A DNA stretch of 43,348 bases, taken from contig NZ_JACRAW010000129.1 of assembly GCF_016213215.1 (NCBI RefSeq), positions 1 through 43,348 of the forward strand, read 5' to 3'. This document shows positions 42,031-43,348 of this stretch, piece after piece. A program made the translations under genes and the position numbers. The number at the start of each line of letters is the position of its first letter. Position 1 is the stretch's first letter. This DNA comes from Bradyrhizobium sp. Lineage in GTDB: Bacteria > Pseudomonadota > Alphaproteobacteria > Rhizobiales > Xanthobacteraceae. The notes under the pieces were generated by a model that was given only the letters and a program-made list of their open reading frames with translations, did not search any database and was not told the origin of the DNA.

Positions 42031-42309
42031 TTCAACGCCCGATTGGCCTGAAAATGCCCGTTTCGGCAAGTCCCGCCCGCCGGTCAAATCTCGGCGCGAG
42101 AGACCCGTACTCCGGCGGATTTCCTTGACTTTTCGGCCTTGCAAGGGTTTAAGGCCGGACACTTCTCGGAAAGGCTTTCTTTTCGATCCGCCGACCGGTC
42201 CATGAGGCCGGAGGTCAACGCCCGACAGCGCTGTGCGCCCTCGGGCGCGAAAGTGTTTGGAATAGCCTTTTCCTTACTCGAAGGCAGAGGCAGTAACAGG
42301 ACAACGGCA

Positions 42310-43348
42310 TTGTTCGACAATCTGTCGGAAAAGCTTGGTGGCATCCTCGATCGGCTGACGGGCCGCGGTGCGCTCACCGAAAAGGACGTCGACGCCGCGA
42401 TGCGCGAGGTGCGTCGCGCGCTGCTCGAGGCCGACGTTTCGCTCGACGTCGTGCGCAGCTTCATCGAACGGGTGCGCGAGCAGGCGATCGGCGCCACCGT
42501 CGTCAAGTCGGTCACCCCCGGCCAGATGGTGGTCAAGATTGTCCACGACGAGCTGGTCAACACGCTGGGTGCGGACGGCCAGACCATCGACCTCAATGCC
42601 GTGCCGCCGGTGCCGATCATGATGGTCGGCCTTCAAGGTTCCGGCAAGACCACCACCACGGCCAAGCTCGCCCGGCGTCTCACCCAGCGCGACAAGCGCA
42701 AGGTGCTGATGGCCTCGCTCGACGTCTACCGCCCGGCGGCGATGGAGCAATTGGCCGTGCTCGGGCGCGATCTCGACATCTCGACGTTGCCGATCGTGGC
42801 CGGCCAGCAGCCGACGCAGATCGCCAAGCGCGCGATGGAGGCTGGCAAGCTCGGCGGCTATGACGTCGTGCTGCTCGACACCGCCGGCCGCACCACCCTC
42901 GACGAAGAGATGATGGCGGAGGCAGCCGCGATCAAAGCCGCCGCCAATCCACACGAGGTGCTGCTGGTCGCCGACGCGTTGACCGGCCAGGATGCCGTCA
43001 ACCTCGCCCGCTCCTTCGACCAGCGGGTTGGACTGACCGGCATCGTCTTGACCCGCGTCGACGGCGACGGCCGCGGCGGCGCGGCACTGTCGATGCGCGC
43101 AGTGACCGGCAAGCCGATCAAGTTGATCGGCACCGGCGAAAAGACCGATTAGCTGGAAGATTTTCACCCAAGCCGCATTGCCGTCCGCATCCTTGGCATG
43201 GGCGACTTGGTGTCGCTGGTCGAGAAGGCCGCCGCCAACATCGACGCCGAAAAGGCCGCACGCACGGCCGAGCGGATGCGCAAGGGTCAGTTCGACCTCA
43301 ACGACATGCGCGAGCAGCTGTCGCAGATGGCGAGCATGGGCGGCATCA
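42310..43348 (+). pseudogene. ffh: SRP protein Ffh, interrupted by one in-frame TAG (3' end outside window)
   Basis: GTPase of the signal recognition particle, binding 4.5S RNA and signal sequences. It starts at TTG 42310 (FDNLSEKLGGILDRL), with AGGA about ten bases upstream. Visible are the N domain, G1 GLQGSGKTTTT (107-117), DVYRPAAMEQL, DTAGRTTLDEEM, TRVDGDGRGG and G5 GTGEK. Codon 281 (43150-43152), directly after GTGEKTD, is TAG. The same frame then continues with LEDFHPSRIA, ILGMGD and the linker into the M domain to the window end. Termination at TAG would give 280 residues without the M domain, which cannot act as SRP54. Labelled pseudogene formally only; see the anomaly entries. Confidence 0.9.
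43150..43152 (+). other. In-frame amber codon inside ffh
   Basis: The sequence reads ACCGAT-TAG-CTGGAA. Relatives have, to my memory, Ala between KTD and LEDFHP. From GCG this needs two changes (G to T, C to A); from TCG only one. There is no frameshift. Confidence 0.9.

Overview
The window is a core, metabolically central stretch of an alphaproteobacterial chromosome. GC content is high, tRNA genes and insertion sequences are absent, and gene content and order (atpH-atpA, rlpA, priA, xerC, the mdh-sucC-sucD-odhA-odhB-lpdA operon, zapE, acnA, ccmABCDG, ftsY, dapF, ffh) match what I remember of Bradyrhizobium/Rhodopseudomonas (Nitrobacteraceae). No prophage, genomic island, CRISPR array or plasmid signature is visible.

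Layout. 1-1320 (minus): 3' truncated atpA and complete atpH, overlapping TGATG. 1321-1972: a gene-free region with a perfect TTAA-N7-TTAA box upstream of rlpA. 1973-4811: rlpA (+) converging on priA (-) at a shared hairpin. 4925-6596 (+): xerC and a DUF4337 membrane protein. 6735-19199 (-): a long respiratory run that reads zapE, mdh, sucC, DUF1579 protein, sucD, odhA, odhB, SDR dehydrogenase, lpdA and a small membrane protein. 19326-19886 (-): thpR. 20064-24044: a TesA-like esterase divergent from a YbbA/YbbP-type ABC exporter. 24315-26251: Bax-inhibitor-1 protein, GNAT acetyltransferase, DUF2794. 26252-26722: a gene-free region with a strong hairpin and intrinsic terminator, a candidate small RNA. 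26723-30448 (-): DUF1223 and aconitase. 30676-33548 (+): ccmABCDG. 33559-35109 (-): ftsY and yciB. 35151-37131 (+): RluA-family synthase and DUF2336. 37172-39300 (-): dapF and mtaB overlapping TGATG. 39486-41023 (+): an exported GyrI-like protein and a SIMPL-domain protein overlapping ATGA. 41032-42030 (-): a metallo-beta-lactamase-fold hydrolase. 42310-end (+): ffh.

How the genes work together. Most of the window serves oxidative metabolism. Malate dehydrogenase, succinyl-CoA synthetase and 2-oxoglutarate dehydrogenase (E1, E2, E3) lie in one operon, aconitase is nearby, ATP synthase is at one end and cytochrome c haem delivery (Ccm) is in the middle. A second theme is protein targeting: FtsY and Ffh, the two SRP GTPases, lie about 7 kb apart. 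The YbbA/YbbP/TesA and GyrI-like/SIMPL pairs are envelope modules.

Main anomaly. Two normally indispensable genes, acnA and ffh, each carry a single in-frame TAG, with the reading frame and conserved sequence intact on both sides. TAG is also the normal terminator of 11 of the 38 complete genes here (TGA 23, TAA 4), so genome-wide reassignment of TAG is unlikely. Sequence error, genuine nonsense mutation with suppression or a second copy, or (for acnA only) a two-polypeptide aconitase are the alternatives. Other points worth checking are the small RNA candidate at 26505-26632, the CtrA-like box at 1778-1792, a DUF1579 gene coupled between sucC and sucD, and a palindromic repeat that supplies the stop codon of the SDR gene.
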